From Steroidobacteraceae bacterium (GTDB taxonomy: Bacteria > Pseudomonadota > Gammaproteobacteria > Steroidobacterales > Steroidobacteraceae): a DNA stretch of 64,000 nucleotides. The notes under the pieces were generated by a model, which had not been told where the DNA came from, made no database searches, and saw nothing but the letters and a program-made list of their open reading frames with translations. Positions 8,163-17,468 of this stretch are shown here, piece by piece; within the stretch, counting starts at the first letter, position 1, and each line of letters opens with the position of its first letter. The position numbers were made by a program, and so were the translations under genes. The DNA is taken from NCBI GenBank assembly GCA_027531255.1, contig JAPZRU010000006.1, forward strand, positions 124,001-188,000, in the 5' to 3' direction.

Positions 8163-9359
8163 ATGGACAGCATTTTCGCCAACGCTGGGCGCAGCCGGCA
8201 CGCCACGATCCGGCTCGCCCCGGCCGCCGCGTCCGGCCGCCGCGTTCTCGCCCGTCTCGTCCTGGCCGCAGCCGTCGCTTGCACGGGCGTCGACGCCGGG
8301 GCGCAGGCCGCCGAACCGGCGTCGCACCCGCCCCTGTCGGCGGCGGCACGCGCCCACGTCACCGGTCGGATCGCGGACCTGCAGCGCCTCCACGCGCCCG
8401 AGGCCATCGAGCGACTGGAGGCGGTGGCGATCGGCGGCACGCAGCAGTGGCTCTCGATCCGCGGCGCGAACCGCGCGAATCCCGTGCTGCTCTTCATCCA
8501 CGGCGGCCCGGGCTCGCCGATGCTGCCGACCGCGTGGGCCTGGCAGCGCCCGCTCGAGGACTACTTCACCGTCGTGCAGTGGGACCAGCGCGGCGTCGGC
8601 AAGAACGCGGTCGGCGCGGACCACGCGGCACTCGCGCCGACCATGACGCTGGAGCGGCACGTGCTCGATGCCGAGGCCGTCGTCGAGCACCTGCGCCGCA
8701 GCCTCGGCGTCGGCAAGGTGTTCGTGATGGGTTACTCCTGGGGCTCGACGGTCGGCACGCACCTCGCGGCACGCCGCCCCGACCTGCTCCATGCCTACGT
8801 GGGTATCGGCCAGGCCGTGCCGGACTCGGGTTCCGAGCGCGTGCTGTACGAGGAGACCGTGGCGCGCGCGCAGGCGGCCGGCGATGCGCAGGCTCTGGCC
8901 GAACTGCGCGCCCTCGCCCCCTACCCGCCCCCCCGGTTCTCGCTGGCGGGCGCACTCGCGGTCCGCAAGTGGGCGCGCGTGTACGACGGCGGCTGGTACG
9001 GCAAGGACGATCTGTCGCTCTTCTTCGCCCTGCCGGAATGGGCGCCGGAATACACACCCGAGGACGTGGCGGCGCAGGCGCGCGCCACGCGCTGGGCCAC
9101 GCAGAGCCTCGAGGACGCGCTGCGTCGCGCGGCCGACTCGGCGCCGCGGCGCTTCGAAGTGCCGGTCGTGCTGCTGATGGGGCGCCACGACCTGCACACG
9201 CCGTACGTGGTCGCTCAGCGCTGGTTCGGGACGATCGAAGCACCCACGAAGCGCTTCGTGACCTTCGAGCGCAGCGCCCACTTCCCGATGCTCGAGGAGC
9301 CCGGCCGGTTCCTCGTCACGATGGTGCGCGAGGTGCTGCCGCTCGCGGAGCCGCGCTAG
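8163..9359 (+). CDS. Secreted proline iminopeptidase-like alpha/beta hydrolase
   Basis: A 398-aa exported hydrolase. The basic N-terminus and hydrophobic stretch (about residues 28-48, ending in Ala-rich GAQAAE) form a Sec signal. The hydrolase fold shows the oxyanion HGGPGSP near residue 115, WDQRGVGKN near 145, the nucleophile elbow GYSWGS near 193, an acid in LLMGRHDLHTP near 342 and His in ERSAHFPMLEEP near 375, so the triad is complete. This matches the S33 aminopeptidase/epoxide-hydrolase branch; removal of N-terminal Pro or another residue from peptides is plausible but not shown. GGAGGGCT precedes ATG 8163. It converges on the double S9 peptidase with a 7-bp gap. Confidence 0.85.
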   Translation: MDSIFANAGRSRHATIRLAPAAASGRRVLARLVLAAAVACTGVDAGAQAAEPASHPPLSAAARAHVTGRIADLQRLHAPEAIERLEAVAIGGTQQWLSIRGANRANPVLLFIHGGPGSPMLPTAWAWQRPLEDYFTVVQWDQRGVGKNAVGADHAALAPTMTLERHVLDAEAVVEHLRRSLGVGKVFVMGYSWGSTVGTHLAARRPDLLHAYVGIGQAVPDSGSERVLYEETVARAQAAGDAQALAELRALAPYPPPRFSLAGALAVRKWARVYDGGWYGKDDLSLFFALPEWAPEYTPEDVAAQARATRWATQSLEDALRRAADSAPRRFEVPVVLLMGRHDLHTPYVVAQRWFGTIEAPTKRFVTFERSAHFPMLEEPGRFLVTMVREVLPLAEPR

Positions 9360-9366
9360 GCGGACG

Positions 9367-12300
9367 CTACGGGAGGTTGTCGATGCGCACGGCCGGCAGT
9401 TCTCCCGCGGGCCGGAAGCCGAGCACTCGGCCGTAGAACGCGAGTTCCGCTTCCCGCGCTTCGACGTTGCTCTTCAGCTGGCGGAACCCGTGCGCCTCGC
9501 CTGCGAACTCGAGGTAGGCGACCGGCACGCCACGTGCGCGCAGCGCCGTCACGATCCGCTGCGACTGGTTCGGCGGCACCACCTTGTCGTCGAGCCCCTG
9601 GAACACGATCAGCGGCCGGTCGAGGCCGTCGAGGTTGTGGATCGGCGACAGCTGCCGATAGCGCTCGCGCGCTTCCGGCCACGGACCGATCAGGGTCTCC
9701 ACATAGCGCGACTCGAACTTGTGGGTATCGGCGCGCAGGGTCTCGAGATCGCTGACCCCGAAGTAGTTGGCGCCGGCGCGGAACACGTCGTGGAAGGCCA
9801 GCGCCGCGAGCACGATGAAGCCGCCGGCGCTGTTGCCGCGAATCAGCAGGCGCTCCGGATCGGCCAGCCCTTGCGCTGCGACGAAGCGTGCGCCCTGCAC
9901 GGCGTCCTGCACGTCGTATTCGCCCATGCGCCCGTAGAGGCTGCGGCGGTAGTCCCGGCCGAAACCCGTCGAGCCGCGGTAGTTCAGGTCGAGCACGGCG
10001 ATGCCGCGACTGGTCCAGTAATGGATGCCGACGTTGTACGCGGGTGTCGTGTGCAGGGTCGGGCCGCCGTGCGCGATCACCACGAGCGGCGGCTTGGCGC
10101 CGTCGGGACCGCGGTACTCCGCGTTCGCCGGCGGATAGTAGAAAGCGTGGGCCGTCATGCCGTCGGTCGTCGGGTAGCTCAGGGCCACGGCCCGTGAGGC
10201 GCCGGCCTCGAAGCCCGGCGAAGCCGGCGAGCGCACGACCGCGGCGTCACCGGTGGCCGGGTCGAGCTCGACGATCGCGTGTGCGCGGTCGCGGAAGCCC
10301 GCCTCTAGCCAAGCCCGGTCGCTACCCACGGCGAGCGAGCGCGCACCGACGATGTCCGCCGCGAGCCGCTGCACGCGGCCGTCGCGTTCATCGACCAGTG
10401 CGACGCCTTCGTCGCCGGCTTCGTTGTACGCGGCCACGATCCGGCCGTCCGGCAGGAAGTCCCAGGTTTCGGCGCCCAGTTCCCAGCCCGCGAACCCGAA
10501 CTCGAGGCGCTCGCGCGTGACGGCGCGCACGCGCCGGCCGTCCCAGCGCAGGAAGTTCCACCACCCGTCGCGGTCACCGACGAACCACAGGCTGCCGTCG
10601 CGGGCCCAGCGCGGCGTGCGTGCGGCCTCGTCGACGCCAGCGTTGATCGCGCGTACGCCCGCGAGTGCGCCGTCGGCACGCACGTCGGCGACCCTGACCT
10701 CGACCCGGTCCCACGGCATGTGCGGGTGGTTCCAGGCGAGGAACGCGAAGCGCCTGCCGGCTGCATCGAAGACCGGATCCGAGACGAAGTCGGTGCCGTC
10801 GAACAGCACGCTCGTCGCGCCGTCGGCGAGCGCGACCGCGACCAGAGCGTTGCGCGGCTCGCCTTCGCCCCTGTGGTCCTCGCGCACACAGACGAGACGC
10901 GGGCGCACGGGATCGGCGGTGCAGTTCGCGTAGCGCGTGCCCGTCTCGCGGGTCAGTGCCTCCGGCGCCTCGCCGGGCCGATGGCGCCAAATCTGCTGGT
11001 CGCGCGCGTGGGTGAAGTAGACGACGCCGTTCGCGACCGTGAGTCCGCCGCCGCCGTACTCGTGCACGCGCGTGCGCACGCCGAAGCCTGGCGGAGTCAC
11101 CGTTTCGGCGGCGCCCGAGAGTCCGCGCCGCATCACGACCGTGCGCCCCTCGGCGGCGATCGGCTCGAGCCAGTAGAGAAAGTCGCCATCGGCCTGGAGT
11201 TCGCCGTAGCGCGTGCCACCGATGGCGAGGTCCTTCGCCTGCACGGGCGAGCGCCACTCCCCATAGGGCTTCGCCTCCACGGCGCCCTGGAGAGCACCGA
11301 GGCGCGAGGGTTCCCCGTTCAGGTGCGTCGCGAAGAAGTCGGTCGTCGCCTGCAGCACGTAATCGAGGGCCTTGCCCCGATAGCCGTGGTACTCGCCCGG
11401 CAGCGGCACCACCTCGTGCCGCACGCCCGCGTCCACCAGCGCGCGCGACATGCGCATGACCGCATGGAACATCGGCGCCTCGTGCGTACCGGCGATCAGC
11501 ATCAGGGCGCCGCGGATGCGGGGCGCCAGACGGTACAGCGACTGGCGCTCGTAGACCGCCGCGGCCTCCGGCATCAGGCCCATGTACGGCTCGCAGAGGA
11601 TGGTTCGGCAGTCGAGGCCCGGGCCGCTGATCACGGCAGCGCGGTACAGCTCGGGGTAGGCCGCAATCGCGCGAAAGGCGTTGCCGCCGCCCCACGAGTG
11701 CCCATAGACGCCCGCGCGCGACAGGTCGAGGTACGGCCGCTGCGCCGCCAGGTTGCGCAGCGCCGCCGCCTGGTCGTCGGCCACGACCTGCCAGTCGCCG
11801 GCGGCCGCGTCGTGGAAGGCTTTCGACCGGCCCGGCGTACCGCGGCCGTCGACCACGACCACCACGTAGCCGAGCTGCGCGAGCGCGAGCTGGTGGTTCC
11901 GGTGAGGCATCGGCAGCGGATCGAAACCGCGCCGCACGTAGACGATCTGCGGACCGCCGTAGAGGTGCTGGACGACGGGATAGCGGCGCTTCGGGTCGAA
12001 GTCGTACGGCTTGTAGATCACGCCGTGCAGGTCCGTGGTGCCGTCCGCGGCCTTGACCACGAACTCCTCCGGGGCGCGCCAGCCGGCGGCCTCGAGCTTC
12101 GCGACGTCCTGCGTCGCGAGCGTGCGCACGAGCCGGCCGTCGGCGCGGCGCAGGTCCACGCGCGTCGGGCGCGAGGGCGACGAGTGCGTGTCGAGGAAAT
12201 ACCGCAGCGACGGCGCGAACTGGATCTCGTGCTGACCCTCGTGTTCCGTGAGCCGCTGCAGCCGACCGCCGTCCAGCGGGACTCGATACAGGTGCACGTC

Positions 12301-13413
12301 GTAGACGCGCGGCTCTGCCTGCGCGGTGAGATAGACGTAGCCGTCGCGCGGATCGACGGCCTCGACGTCGACGACCGGGAATGCGCCCCGCGTGAGCTGC
12401 CGAACCAGCCGCCCACGCAGATCGTAGCGGTAGACGTGGTTCCAGCCGTCGCGCTCCGACTCCCACAGGAAACCGCGCCCGTCCGGCAGCAGCGTGAAGC
12501 CGACGCGGCCGGAGTACATCAGGTCGTGGCCGTTGCGCACCCAGGAGGTGCCGCGCTCCGTGAGGACCAGGCGCACGGCGCCGGTGCGCGGATCCGCGGC
12601 GAGCACCTCGATCGTGCGGAAATCGCGCGCGGTCCGCGCGAACAGCACCTCGCTCGAATCGGGCAGCCACGCGAGCAGCGTGAAGTAGCGATCCGTCGCC
12701 TCGCCGAGGCGCAACGGCACGGCGCGCCCGGTATCGGCCTCGACGGCGTACACCTCTACCGTCGGCATCGGCTGGCCCGGCACCTCGACGGGGTTGTAGC
12801 GAATCGCCACGTCGTCGCCGAGGTAGTCGATGTCCGGCGCCTTCGGCACGCGCGTGCGGTCCACCCGCGTCGCGAACAGCCAGCGACCGTCCGGCGACCA
12901 CGGCTGCGCCGCAACCGGGCGACTGACGCCGTAGAGGCGCGTCGCGTCGAGGTCCCACGCGATCCCGGGTGCGGCACTCGAGGTCAGGCGTCGCCCAGTA
13001 TCTTCCGCGGCCTCGCGCACCCAGAGGTCGCCGTCACGGACCAGGGCGTACCGGGCGCCGTCGGGCGAACGCACGTGCGGCACCGGGACGAGCGGCGCGA
13101 GCGGGAACTGCCGGAGGTAGGTCGGCGCCTGCGGAGTGGCCGCGGCTGTCGCTGCGGCCGGCGCACGCTCCACCGTGTCGCGCGCCGGATCGACGGCGAC
13201 TCGGAACCGGCTGCCGTCCGGGCGCGTCTCGACGTAGTGGAAGGACGAGCCGTCGGGCAACCACTCGGGCACGACACGCGCCGGCGGCGCCAGCCGCTCG
13301 AAGTCCAGGTAGGCGCGGTAACGCTGCACCTGCTCGGGGGTCGGTGCGGCGTGGACGCCGGAAACGACGAGGCCTGCCGCGAGGCAGGCCCAGATGCCGA
13401 AGGAGTGGCGCAT
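9367..13413 (-). CDS. Tandem S9-S9 peptidase fusion (DPP IV-like plus acylaminoacyl/POP-like)
   Basis: A 1348-aa exported protein containing two complete prolyl-oligopeptidase-type units in one frame. Residues 1-22 are a signal peptide (ending VHA). Unit 1 has a DPP IV-type propeller with WSPDGRWLFATR near 190 and a catalytic domain with GHSWGG near 571 and GEYHGY near 674. Unit 2 begins near residue 714 (AKPYGEWRSP), with TRVHEYGGG, then GNSAGG near 1194, GLDDKVVPP near 1275 and GEAHGF near 1308. Normal S9 proteins are 600-800 aa, so this is about twice family length, and no stop separates the units. Unit 1 has Glu (AGTHEAP) where DPP IV has its catalytic Asp; unit 2 keeps a full Ser-Asp-His triad. 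It lies directly downstream of a TonB receptor gene and probably trims imported peptides in the periplasm. GGGAGAG precedes ATG 13413. Confidence 0.88.
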   Translation of the reverse strand: MRHSFGIWACLAAGLVVSGVHAAPTPEQVQRYRAYLDFERLAPPARVVPEWLPDGSSFHYVETRPDGSRFRVAVDPARDTVERAPAAATAAATPQAPTYLRQFPLAPLVPVPHVRSPDGARYALVRDGDLWVREAAEDTGRRLTSSAAPGIAWDLDATRLYGVSRPVAAQPWSPDGRWLFATRVDRTRVPKAPDIDYLGDDVAIRYNPVEVPGQPMPTVEVYAVEADTGRAVPLRLGEATDRYFTLLAWLPDSSEVLFARTARDFRTIEVLAADPRTGAVRLVLTERGTSWVRNGHDLMYSGRVGFTLLPDGRGFLWESERDGWNHVYRYDLRGRLVRQLTRGAFPVVDVEAVDPRDGYVYLTAQAEPRVYDVHLYRVPLDGGRLQRLTEHEGQHEIQFAPSLRYFLDTHSSPSRPTRVDLRRADGRLVRTLATQDVAKLEAAGWRAPEEFVVKAADGTTDLHGVIYKPYDFDPKRRYPVVQHLYGGPQIVYVRRGFDPLPMPHRNHQLALAQLGYVVVVVDGRGTPGRSKAFHDAAAGDWQVVADDQAAALRNLAAQRPYLDLSRAGVYGHSWGGGNAFRAIAAYPELYRAAVISGPGLDCRTILCEPYMGLMPEAAAVYERQSLYRLAPRIRGALMLIAGTHEAPMFHAVMRMSRALVDAGVRHEVVPLPGEYHGYRGKALDYVLQATTDFFATHLNGEPSRLGALQGAVEAKPYGEWRSPVQAKDLAIGGTRYGELQADGDFLYWLEPIAAEGRTVVMRRGLSGAAETVTPPGFGVRTRVHEYGGGGLTVANGVVYFTHARDQQIWRHRPGEAPEALTRETGTRYANCTADPVRPRLVCVREDHRGEGEPRNALVAVALADGATSVLFDGTDFVSDPVFDAAGRRFAFLAWNHPHMPWDRVEVRVADVRADGALAGVRAINAGVDEAARTPRWARDGSLWFVGDRDGWWNFLRWDGRRVRAVTRERLEFGFAGWELGAETWDFLPDGRIVAAYNEAGDEGVALVDERDGRVQRLAADIVGARSLAVGSDRAWLEAGFRDRAHAIVELDPATGDAAVVRSPASPGFEAGASRAVALSYPTTDGMTAHAFYYPPANAEYRGPDGAKPPLVVIAHGGPTLHTTPAYNVGIHYWTSRGIAVLDLNYRGSTGFGRDYRRSLYGRMGEYDVQDAVQGARFVAAQGLADPERLLIRGNSAGGFIVLAALAFHDVFRAGANYFGVSDLETLRADTHKFESRYVETLIGPWPEARERYRQLSPIHNLDGLDRPLIVFQGLDDKVVPPNQSQRIVTALRARGVPVAYLEFAGEAHGFRQLKSNVEAREAELAFYGRVLGFRPAGELPAVRIDNLP

Positions 13414-13458
13414 GAACTCTCCCGTCCGAGTCGCGCGGCGACGCGGACCCGGGCCAAT

Positions 13459-13485
13459 CCCGGCCGCCGCAGCGCGGCGGCCGGG
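13459..13485 (-). other. Strong intercistronic hairpin
   Basis: CCCGGCCGCCGC (13459-13470) and GCGGCGGCCGGG (13474-13485) are perfect 12-bp complementary arms with a 3-base loop. The hairpin lies between the TonB receptor stop and the S9 peptidase start, on the same transcript. With no T-run it is more likely a partial terminator, attenuator or mRNA-stabilising stem than a full terminator. Confidence 0.6.
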
Positions 13486-13493
13486 TCGTCGCG

Positions 13494-15596
13494 TCACCAG
13501 TTGTAGCGCAGATTGACCGAGTACGTCGTCGGCTTCACGCGCGTGCCCGCGCCGGGCACGAAGATGTTCGGGAACACCAGCGCGTCCTCGTCGAGCAGGT
13601 TTTCGGCGCCGACCGAGGCGCTCCAGCGCTCCGCCTCGATGCCTAACCGAAGGTTCAGCAGCGACTGGCTGTCGGTGGTGCCATTGAACACGTCCACGCG
13701 GTTGCCCGCGATCAGCTGGCGCGCGACGAAGAAGAAGCCGTCGGCGTACTGGTAATCCGCGCGCCACGTGAAGGCGAGGCCCCCGGCGCCGAACGGGATC
13801 TTCTGGCTGAGCGACGCCGACGCCGTGAACTCCGGCACGTAGTTGAACGGCTCGCCCTCGTTGTTCTCGAACGTCGTCGAGTCGAAGGCGACGTCGTTCC
13901 AGCTGCCGGTCAGGTTCAGCGACAGCTCGGACGGCAAGCGCATCGAGAGCGCGAACTCCGCGCCCGGACCTGAGGCGGCGCCGGCGTTGGTCGTGACCGC
14001 GAACGGCCCGACGCGGTTGTTCGACTGGCGGTTCTCGTAGTCGAGGTAGTACGCCGCGGCGTCGAGGTAGAGCCGCCCCTCCAGCAGGGCCGCCTTGGTG
14101 CCGATCTCGTAGCTCCACAGCGTCTCGGGATCGAAGGTCGACCGGTCGAAGTTGAAGCCGCCGCTACGGAAGCCCTTGGCGACGGTCGCGTACGACGAGA
14201 CGGCGTCGCTCCACTTGTAGAGCACGTTGAAGCGCGGACTGGTCGAGTCGAACTCAGCCGAGGCGGAGGTGGTCACGCCGGCAGCGTTGGTGCCGATCGT
14301 CTCGCGCTCGTCCTCGTAATAGCGCAGACCGACGCTCGCCTCGAGGCTGTCGGTGAAGGCCCACGTCACGTCGCCAAATAGCGCCCGCGACTCGGAGTTC
14401 ACCGGGTCGGTGCCGACCCGGAACAAGCCGGCGAAGATCGGTACCGCCGGCGCCGGGAGGCCCTGGCGCACCGCCGGGGACTCGAAGTCCCGATACCACG
14501 CGCCGACCACCCAGCGCAGGCGCCCGTCGCCGCTCGAGGCGAGCCGGAGTTCCTGGCTGAACTGCTTGAAATTGATGTCGAACGACAGACCGGCGTTCAG
14601 CCCGGCCGGCAGGCCGAGGTTGCGGCCGCTCGCGACGAAGAGGAAGTCGCGGTCCACCCAGCCGGTCGCCGAGGTCAGCTTGACCGCACCGAAATCGTAG
14701 TCGACCGTCAGGTTGAGGATGTGGCTCCCGTCGCTGGCCGGATCGGCGCGCTCCTCGCTGCTGACGAGACTCGTGCCGACGTCGCTCGTGTTGTTCGCGT
14801 CGGCTTCCGAGTCGAGGTACTGATACAGCAGCGAGGCGCGCAGCGCGCCCTCCGGCGCATAGACGGCCTTGATGCGGGCGAACTGGGTCTCGACCTCGTT
14901 GAAGTCCTTCTGGCCGAGCCGCGAATAGTCGATCCAGCCGGCACTCTTGTCGTAGCCGGCGACGACCCGTACGCCGAAGGTGTCTTCGACGATGGGCCCG
15001 CCGAACGCGCCGTTGATCCGGTAGCCGGTGCCGCCGTCGGCAACGCTCGAGAGCGTCGCGTCGGCGAAGCCCTCGAACTTCGTGAGGGACGGATCGCGGG
15101 TGATGTAGCGGATGGTGCCCGACACCGAGCCCTGGCCGTAGAGAGTTCCCTGCGGACCCCGCAGCACCTCGACGCGCTCGATGTCGACGAGCGGGAACCC
15201 GGAGTCGCGCTGCTGCTGGTCCACCGAGATGCCGACGTCGTCGACGTAGACGCCGACGGTCGGCAGGCCGGTGCCCGCGCCGGCGTCGACGCCGCGCAAC
15301 TGGATGCGGTCGGCGCCGATCACCTGGCTGGTGTTCATCGCGAGACCGGGCACCGAGTACTGCAACTGCTTGAGATCGAACGCGCCGCGCTCCTCGATTT
15401 CGGGACCGCCGACCGCGGTGATCGCGTACGGCACGTCGACGATCCGCTCCTCGCGGCGGCTGGAGGTGACGACGACCTCGCCCAGGTTGGCGGCACGCTC
15501 GCCGGCGCGCGGCGGAGCGGTCTGGGCCAGGGCCTGCGGACCCGCGAGCACTGCGGCCACCGCGATCGCGACGGCACTGACTTTAGCGTGGCGCAT
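13494..15596 (-). CDS. TonB-dependent outer-membrane receptor
   Basis: A 700-aa receptor with a signal peptide (residues 1-25, AGPQALAQ). The plug domain shows EVVVTSSRREERIVDVPYAI near residue 40 and the standard IERVEVLRGPQGTLYGQGS near 150. The beta-barrel closes with a C-terminal aromatic pattern (VNLRYNW). This is the LRGPQGTLYG class common in oligotrophic Proteobacteria, which imports varied small ligands rather than only siderophores. ATG 15596 has a GGGGGATC ribosome site; an upstream frame to 15623 is not needed. Co-transcribed with the S9-S9 peptidase below, so peptide-like substrates are a reasonable guess. Divergent from the serine hydrolase at 15785. Confidence 0.93.
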   Translation of the reverse strand: MRHAKVSAVAIAVAAVLAGPQALAQTAPPRAGERAANLGEVVVTSSRREERIVDVPYAITAVGGPEIEERGAFDLKQLQYSVPGLAMNTSQVIGADRIQLRGVDAGAGTGLPTVGVYVDDVGISVDQQQRDSGFPLVDIERVEVLRGPQGTLYGQGSVSGTIRYITRDPSLTKFEGFADATLSSVADGGTGYRINGAFGGPIVEDTFGVRVVAGYDKSAGWIDYSRLGQKDFNEVETQFARIKAVYAPEGALRASLLYQYLDSEADANNTSDVGTSLVSSEERADPASDGSHILNLTVDYDFGAVKLTSATGWVDRDFLFVASGRNLGLPAGLNAGLSFDINFKQFSQELRLASSGDGRLRWVVGAWYRDFESPAVRQGLPAPAVPIFAGLFRVGTDPVNSESRALFGDVTWAFTDSLEASVGLRYYEDERETIGTNAAGVTTSASAEFDSTSPRFNVLYKWSDAVSSYATVAKGFRSGGFNFDRSTFDPETLWSYEIGTKAALLEGRLYLDAAAYYLDYENRQSNNRVGPFAVTTNAGAASGPGAEFALSMRLPSELSLNLTGSWNDVAFDSTTFENNEGEPFNYVPEFTASASLSQKIPFGAGGLAFTWRADYQYADGFFFVARQLIAGNRVDVFNGTTDSQSLLNLRLGIEAERWSASVGAENLLDEDALVFPNIFVPGAGTRVKPTTYSVNLRYNW

Positions 15597-15643
15597 GAAT
15601 CGATCCCCCGAACGGCGAGCCAACGGATGCGCGGGACACTACT

Positions 15644-15664
15644 GGTTAGTTTTTTATACGTCAA
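15644..15664. promoter_or_regulatory. GGnTARTTT element, copy 1 (receptor/serine hydrolase)
   Basis: GGTTAGTTTTTTATACG followed by TCAA. It is 18/21 identical to the element at 17448 and related to 19574. On the minus strand it embeds TTGACG, with TAGTGT 17 bp further on, a plausible -35/-10 pair for the receptor gene. Probably the operator of a local regulator. Confidence 0.6.
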
Positions 15665-15784
15665 TTGCGAGCCTCTCCGCGGTTGCGGCCGTACCACAGC
15701 CGCAACGACGTTCTGCAACGGCCTCGTGGCTATAGTTTTAGTCAGAAGCCGGGCTAGACTCCTCGTGTGCAACCGGAGGCCGAG

Positions 15785-17263
15785 ATGAGCGAGTCGATCA
15801 ACCGCCGGTCTTTCCTGCGGGCAGCCGGTACCGCCGTCGCGGCGACCGGAGTCGGGGCAGCGCTTCCCTTCGACGCCGGCGCCCACGCGGCGTCGACCGC
15901 ACGAGCCGCCATGAGTCCCACCTCCACTCTCGCCGCGAGCCTCCGCGAGCGCATCGCGCCGCTGGCCGAACGCCACCGCCTCGTCGGACTGGGACTCGCG
16001 GTCGCCCGCGGCGCCGAGGGCGAAGCGCTGGGCTTCGGACTGGCCTCGGTGCCGTTCGACGTCCCGGTGACGCCCGACACGCTCTTCCACGTGGCCTCGG
16101 TCGGCAAGCACTTCACGGCAGCCGCCGTGCTGCAGCTCGCAGGGCACGGGCGCCTGCGACTCGCCGATCCGATCGGCCGCCACCTGAAGGACGTGCCCGA
16201 CGCGTGGGCCGCGCGCTCGATCGCGAGCCTGCTGCACCACACCAGCGGGATCCCGGATTACGAAGGCGACGACTTCGACGACACGAAGCCGCATACGCGG
16301 GCGGAAGTGATCGCGGCGGCCGCCGCGAAGCCGATGCTGTTCGACGAGGGTCGCACGTGGTCCTACTCGAACATGAACTACATGCTGCTCGGGTGGCTGG
16401 TCGAGGCCACTTCGGGGCTAACGTTCACCGAGTACCTGACGAACAACGTGCTGCGCCGCGGCGGCCTGGTCGACTCGCGGGTCGACGCCGCGGAGGAGCT
16501 GGTGCGCGGGCGCGCCGAACCCTACACCTGGCATGCGTCCAGCGGCACGTTCCGGCACGCATCGCGCATGGACAACGCCTATTCGGGATACCCCGACGGT
16601 CCCGTGCTGCTGACCGCCGCGGACTCGCTGCGGTGGGAACGCGCGCTCGCGAGCCACACGGTGCTCGACGCGGACCAGTGGCGCACGATGCTGGAGCCGG
16701 CACGCCTCTCGAGCGGGCTCTCGGCCCCGTATGCCTGCGCGTGGTTCGTGGAGTCGGTGCGCGGCCGCGCGATCCACTCGCACACCGGCGGCCTGCCGGG
16801 CTTCACGGCGTTCTACCTGCGCATGCCCGAGTCGGGCGTGGCCGTCATGGTGCTGACGAACGTCCGGATCTTCGGCTCGCGTGTGCAGCGCTACCTCGGC
16901 TGGGTCGCCGCGGAAGCCGCCGCACCAGGTTCGACGATGCTGTCCCTGCCGCCGGGCCGCGACGACCGCCCGGATCTCACGCTGGCTGCCCGGGAGATGC
17001 TGCTGCGCGGCGACCGTCCGGCAAACCGCGACGCACTCGCTCCGGAACTGCTGACGATCGTCGAAGGTCCGCTGGGCGACCGCGGCCTGACGAACCGGCC
17101 GATCGCGCTCGCCGGCGAACCGACGCGCTTCGAGTTCGTGGAGCAGCGCCGATTCGGACCCGCGACGCTGCGACGCTACCGCCTGATCTACCCCGACCTC
17201 GTCGAGCACGTCGTGTTCGGCTACACCCCGGCCGGCAAGATCTACTGGATTTTCCCCGACTGA
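15785..17263 (+). CDS. Tat-exported serine hydrolase (beta-lactamase/D-aminopeptidase-like)
   Basis: A 492-aa class C beta-lactamase-fold hydrolase. The twin-arginine signal NRRSFLRAAG starts at residue 6. Catalytic motifs are in order: SVGK (SxxK) near residue 106, YSN near 195 and HTGG near 332. A C-terminal extension of about 110 residues resembles that of D-aminopeptidase/esterase relatives. Such enzymes act on D-amino-acid peptides, esters or beta-lactams; the neighbouring D-aminoacylase and DgcN genes make D-amino-acid peptides attractive. GGAGG lies 7 bp before ATG 15785. Divergent from the TonB receptor through a shared control region. Confidence 0.88.
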   Translation: MSESINRRSFLRAAGTAVAATGVGAALPFDAGAHAASTARAAMSPTSTLAASLRERIAPLAERHRLVGLGLAVARGAEGEALGFGLASVPFDVPVTPDTLFHVASVGKHFTAAAVLQLAGHGRLRLADPIGRHLKDVPDAWAARSIASLLHHTSGIPDYEGDDFDDTKPHTRAEVIAAAAAKPMLFDEGRTWSYSNMNYMLLGWLVEATSGLTFTEYLTNNVLRRGGLVDSRVDAAEELVRGRAEPYTWHASSGTFRHASRMDNAYSGYPDGPVLLTAADSLRWERALASHTVLDADQWRTMLEPARLSSGLSAPYACAWFVESVRGRAIHSHTGGLPGFTAFYLRMPESGVAVMVLTNVRIFGSRVQRYLGWVAAEAAAPGSTMLSLPPGRDDRPDLTLAAREMLLRGDRPANRDALAPELLTIVEGPLGDRGLTNRPIALAGEPTRFEFVEQRRFGPATLRRYRLIYPDLVEHVVFGYTPAGKIYWIFPD

Positions 17264-17394
17264 CCGTCGGCACTCGCGACCGCGCCCGTACCGTCGACGA
17301 TGCGGGCATCGCGCAACAGGGAACCGTAGGCGGCGACCGGCGCGCGCGCCAGGACGGCGGCGGCGGCGAGGCGGGAGACGGCGAAGCCACGCAT
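17242..17394 (-). pseudogene. Stump of a secreted amidohydrolase
   Basis: A 50-codon frame starting ATG 17394. It has an Arg-containing N-terminus, an Ala-rich hydrophobic segment, then GSLLRDARIVDGTGA, the hallmark first strand of urease-superfamily amidohydrolases (LLRNARIVDGTGA type). It then runs into the 3' end of the serine hydrolase on the opposite strand and stops. More than 400 residues of the family are missing. The promoter-proximal element at 17448 is retained, so this looks like a deletion remnant of a gene that once belonged to the same regulon. Confidence 0.55.
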
Positions 17395-17447
17395 GCAGGA
17401 TGCCTCCCGGCCCACGACCCCACGCCGCGATCCCGCCCGACGCCAAT

Positions 17448-17468
17448 GGCTAATTTTCTATACGTCAA
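17448..17468. promoter_or_regulatory. GGnTARTTT element, copy 2 (XRE-cupin gene)
   Basis: GGCTAATTTTCTATACG followed by TCAA. It lies 90 bp upstream of the XRE-cupin gene and 54 bp upstream of the amidohydrolase stump on the other strand. It differs from the copy at 15644 at only three of 21 positions. The position would suit autoregulation by the XRE-cupin protein. Confidence 0.6.

Noticed and set aside
13414-14118. Upstream extension of the S9-S9 frame into the TonB receptor gene
   Set aside because: Antisense-like composition in another frame of the receptor gene; the signal peptide starts at 13413.
15733-15752. GGCTATAGTTTTAGTC as another element copy
   Set aside because: Needs a 1-bp insertion and lacks the TATACG half; could be a -10 region for the serine hydrolase instead.
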